5,542 nt of DNA from an uncultured bacterium (GTDB lineage: Bacteria > Bdellovibrionota_C > UBA2361 > SZUA-149 > CALKYB01). Positions 5,020 through 5,542 of this stretch are shown here, piece by piece. Location: the NCBI GenBank assembly GCA_938022485.1, contig CALIEE010000211.1, positions 1-5,542 of the forward strand, in the 5' to 3' direction. The notes under the pieces were generated by a model. It searched no databases and was not told where the DNA came from. It saw nothing but the letters and a program-made list of their open reading frames with translations. The stretch's first letter is position 1, and every line of letters starts with the position of its first letter. The position numbers and the translations under genes were made by a program.

Positions 5020-5542
5020 ATGCAAGCGCCTTGGAATTTTGTTCTTCAATCCCTGATTAAAGCGGTTAAACCTAAGCAAGTTCTTTGCCTGGGATCTGAA
5101 ATAGAATCTCACCAGGATAAATTGGCTGAGGCTGTTTGCTCCCTTGGAAGTCAATTTACTTTGGTTGGCTCTAAAACTAGTTTTGATCATGAATCTCTCA
5201 AAAGAAAACACGGGCCTCTTTTTCAATTAGTTCAGAACAATAAACCCTCTTCGCTGGAAAACTATTTTCCAGCTGATTTAGTTTTTATTAGAGGAGCTAG
5301 TAACTGGTTTACAGTTTTCAATCATTTAAAACTCGTTGAGAATCTTTGCGATAAAGGAGCTTATACTTTTCCGGTTGTTGCCATTTTCAATACTGGCTGG
5401 CCGTATGGACGACGTGATTCTTATGGAAAGCAATCCGATGTACCAACTCAATTCAAACGACCTCATAAGACTGGTGGGCTAATCCCAGGTAGCAACGAAG
5501 TTCATCTATCTGCCGGATTTGATTTAAATACTGAGCATGCGA
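5020..5542 (+). CDS. Methyltransferase-fold protein with apparently degenerate active site (C-terminus beyond window)
   Basis: The open frame from ATG at 5020 continues for 174 complete codons to the right edge. AGGGAG at 5003-5008, overlapping the previous stop codon, is a plausible ribosome binding site with a longish 11-nt spacing. I place it in a class I methyltransferase-like family by GWPYGRRDSY (residues 126-135), by VPTQFKRPHKTGGLIPG (141-157) and by NWFTVFNHLKLVE (95-107). As I recall that family, it normally reads EIGSE at motif I, DGDHNWYTV before the helix and HD before the GWPYGRRD motif. Here these are CLGSE (23-27), RGASNWFTV (91-99) and FN (123-124). The acidic and histidine residues are therefore replaced, while the structural residues around them remain. 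No frameshift or stop is visible, so the gene appears to be maintained. It may be a non-catalytic partner of the preceding enzyme or have a changed reaction. The family match is from memory. Confidence 0.75.
   Translation, partial: MQAPWNFVLQSLIKAVKPKQVLCLGSEIESHQDKLAEAVCSLGSQFTLVGSKTSFDHESLKRKHGPLFQLVQNNKPSSLENYFPADLVFIRGASNWFTVFNHLKLVENLCDKGAYTFPVVAIFNTGWPYGRRDSYGKQSDVPTQFKRPHKTGGLIPGSNEVHLSAGFDLNTEHA

Noticed and set aside
4588..5226. Three minus-strand open frames opposite the two methyltransferase-like genes
   Set aside because: The plus-strand frames have recognisable motifs and ribosome binding sites; the minus frames overlap one another and have neither.

Overview
The window suggests a proteobacterium, most likely a gammaproteobacterium. 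The strongest evidence is a QmcA-type paraslipin of 305 residues, very close to E. coli QmcA as I remember it, followed by a short NfeD/YbbJ protein. Base composition is moderately AT-rich and Shine-Dalgarno sites are mostly clear. The exact taxon cannot be read from the sequence. No tRNA, rRNA, insertion sequence or CRISPR array was seen.

Left part, minus strand: positions 2397 to 1 hold three genes reading leftwards. The first encodes a DUF6502-family protein with a predicted helix-turn-helix (1579-2397). Then comes a lipoprotein-like envelope protein with a carboxypeptidase-regulatory-like domain and a Gly/Asp-rich repetitive tail (565-1506). After a 317-nt gap comes the start of an unrecognised exported protein, cut by the window edge (1-247). 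The upstream regions of the first and third genes carry nearly the same 18-bp sequence (2432-2449 and 262-279, 15 of 18 identical), built around an imperfect GTGT-N5-RCAC palindrome. At the third gene it lies next to a near-consensus sigma-70 promoter and covers the expected transcription start. I infer a small regulon, perhaps controlled by the DUF6502 protein itself. This is the best candidate here for an undescribed system.

Centre, plus strand: qmcA (2625-3542) and an NfeD-family gene (3557-4012) form a tight pair for a membrane SPFH/NfeD complex, divergent from the DUF6502 gene. The 227-nt divergent region (2398-2624) holds one copy of the 18-bp motif and two palindromes nearer qmcA.

Right part, plus strand: a 206-nt gap with several small inverted repeats, one of them a weaker match to the palindrome, precedes two methyltransferase-like genes in a likely operon. 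The first (4219-5004, GTG start, strong ribosome binding site) has intact class I SAM-binding motifs. The second (5020 to the window end) belongs by its WPYGRRD motif to a related methyltransferase-fold family, but it seems to have lost the acidic and histidine residues expected in the active site. They could modify a glycan or small molecule, but the window does not show the substrate.
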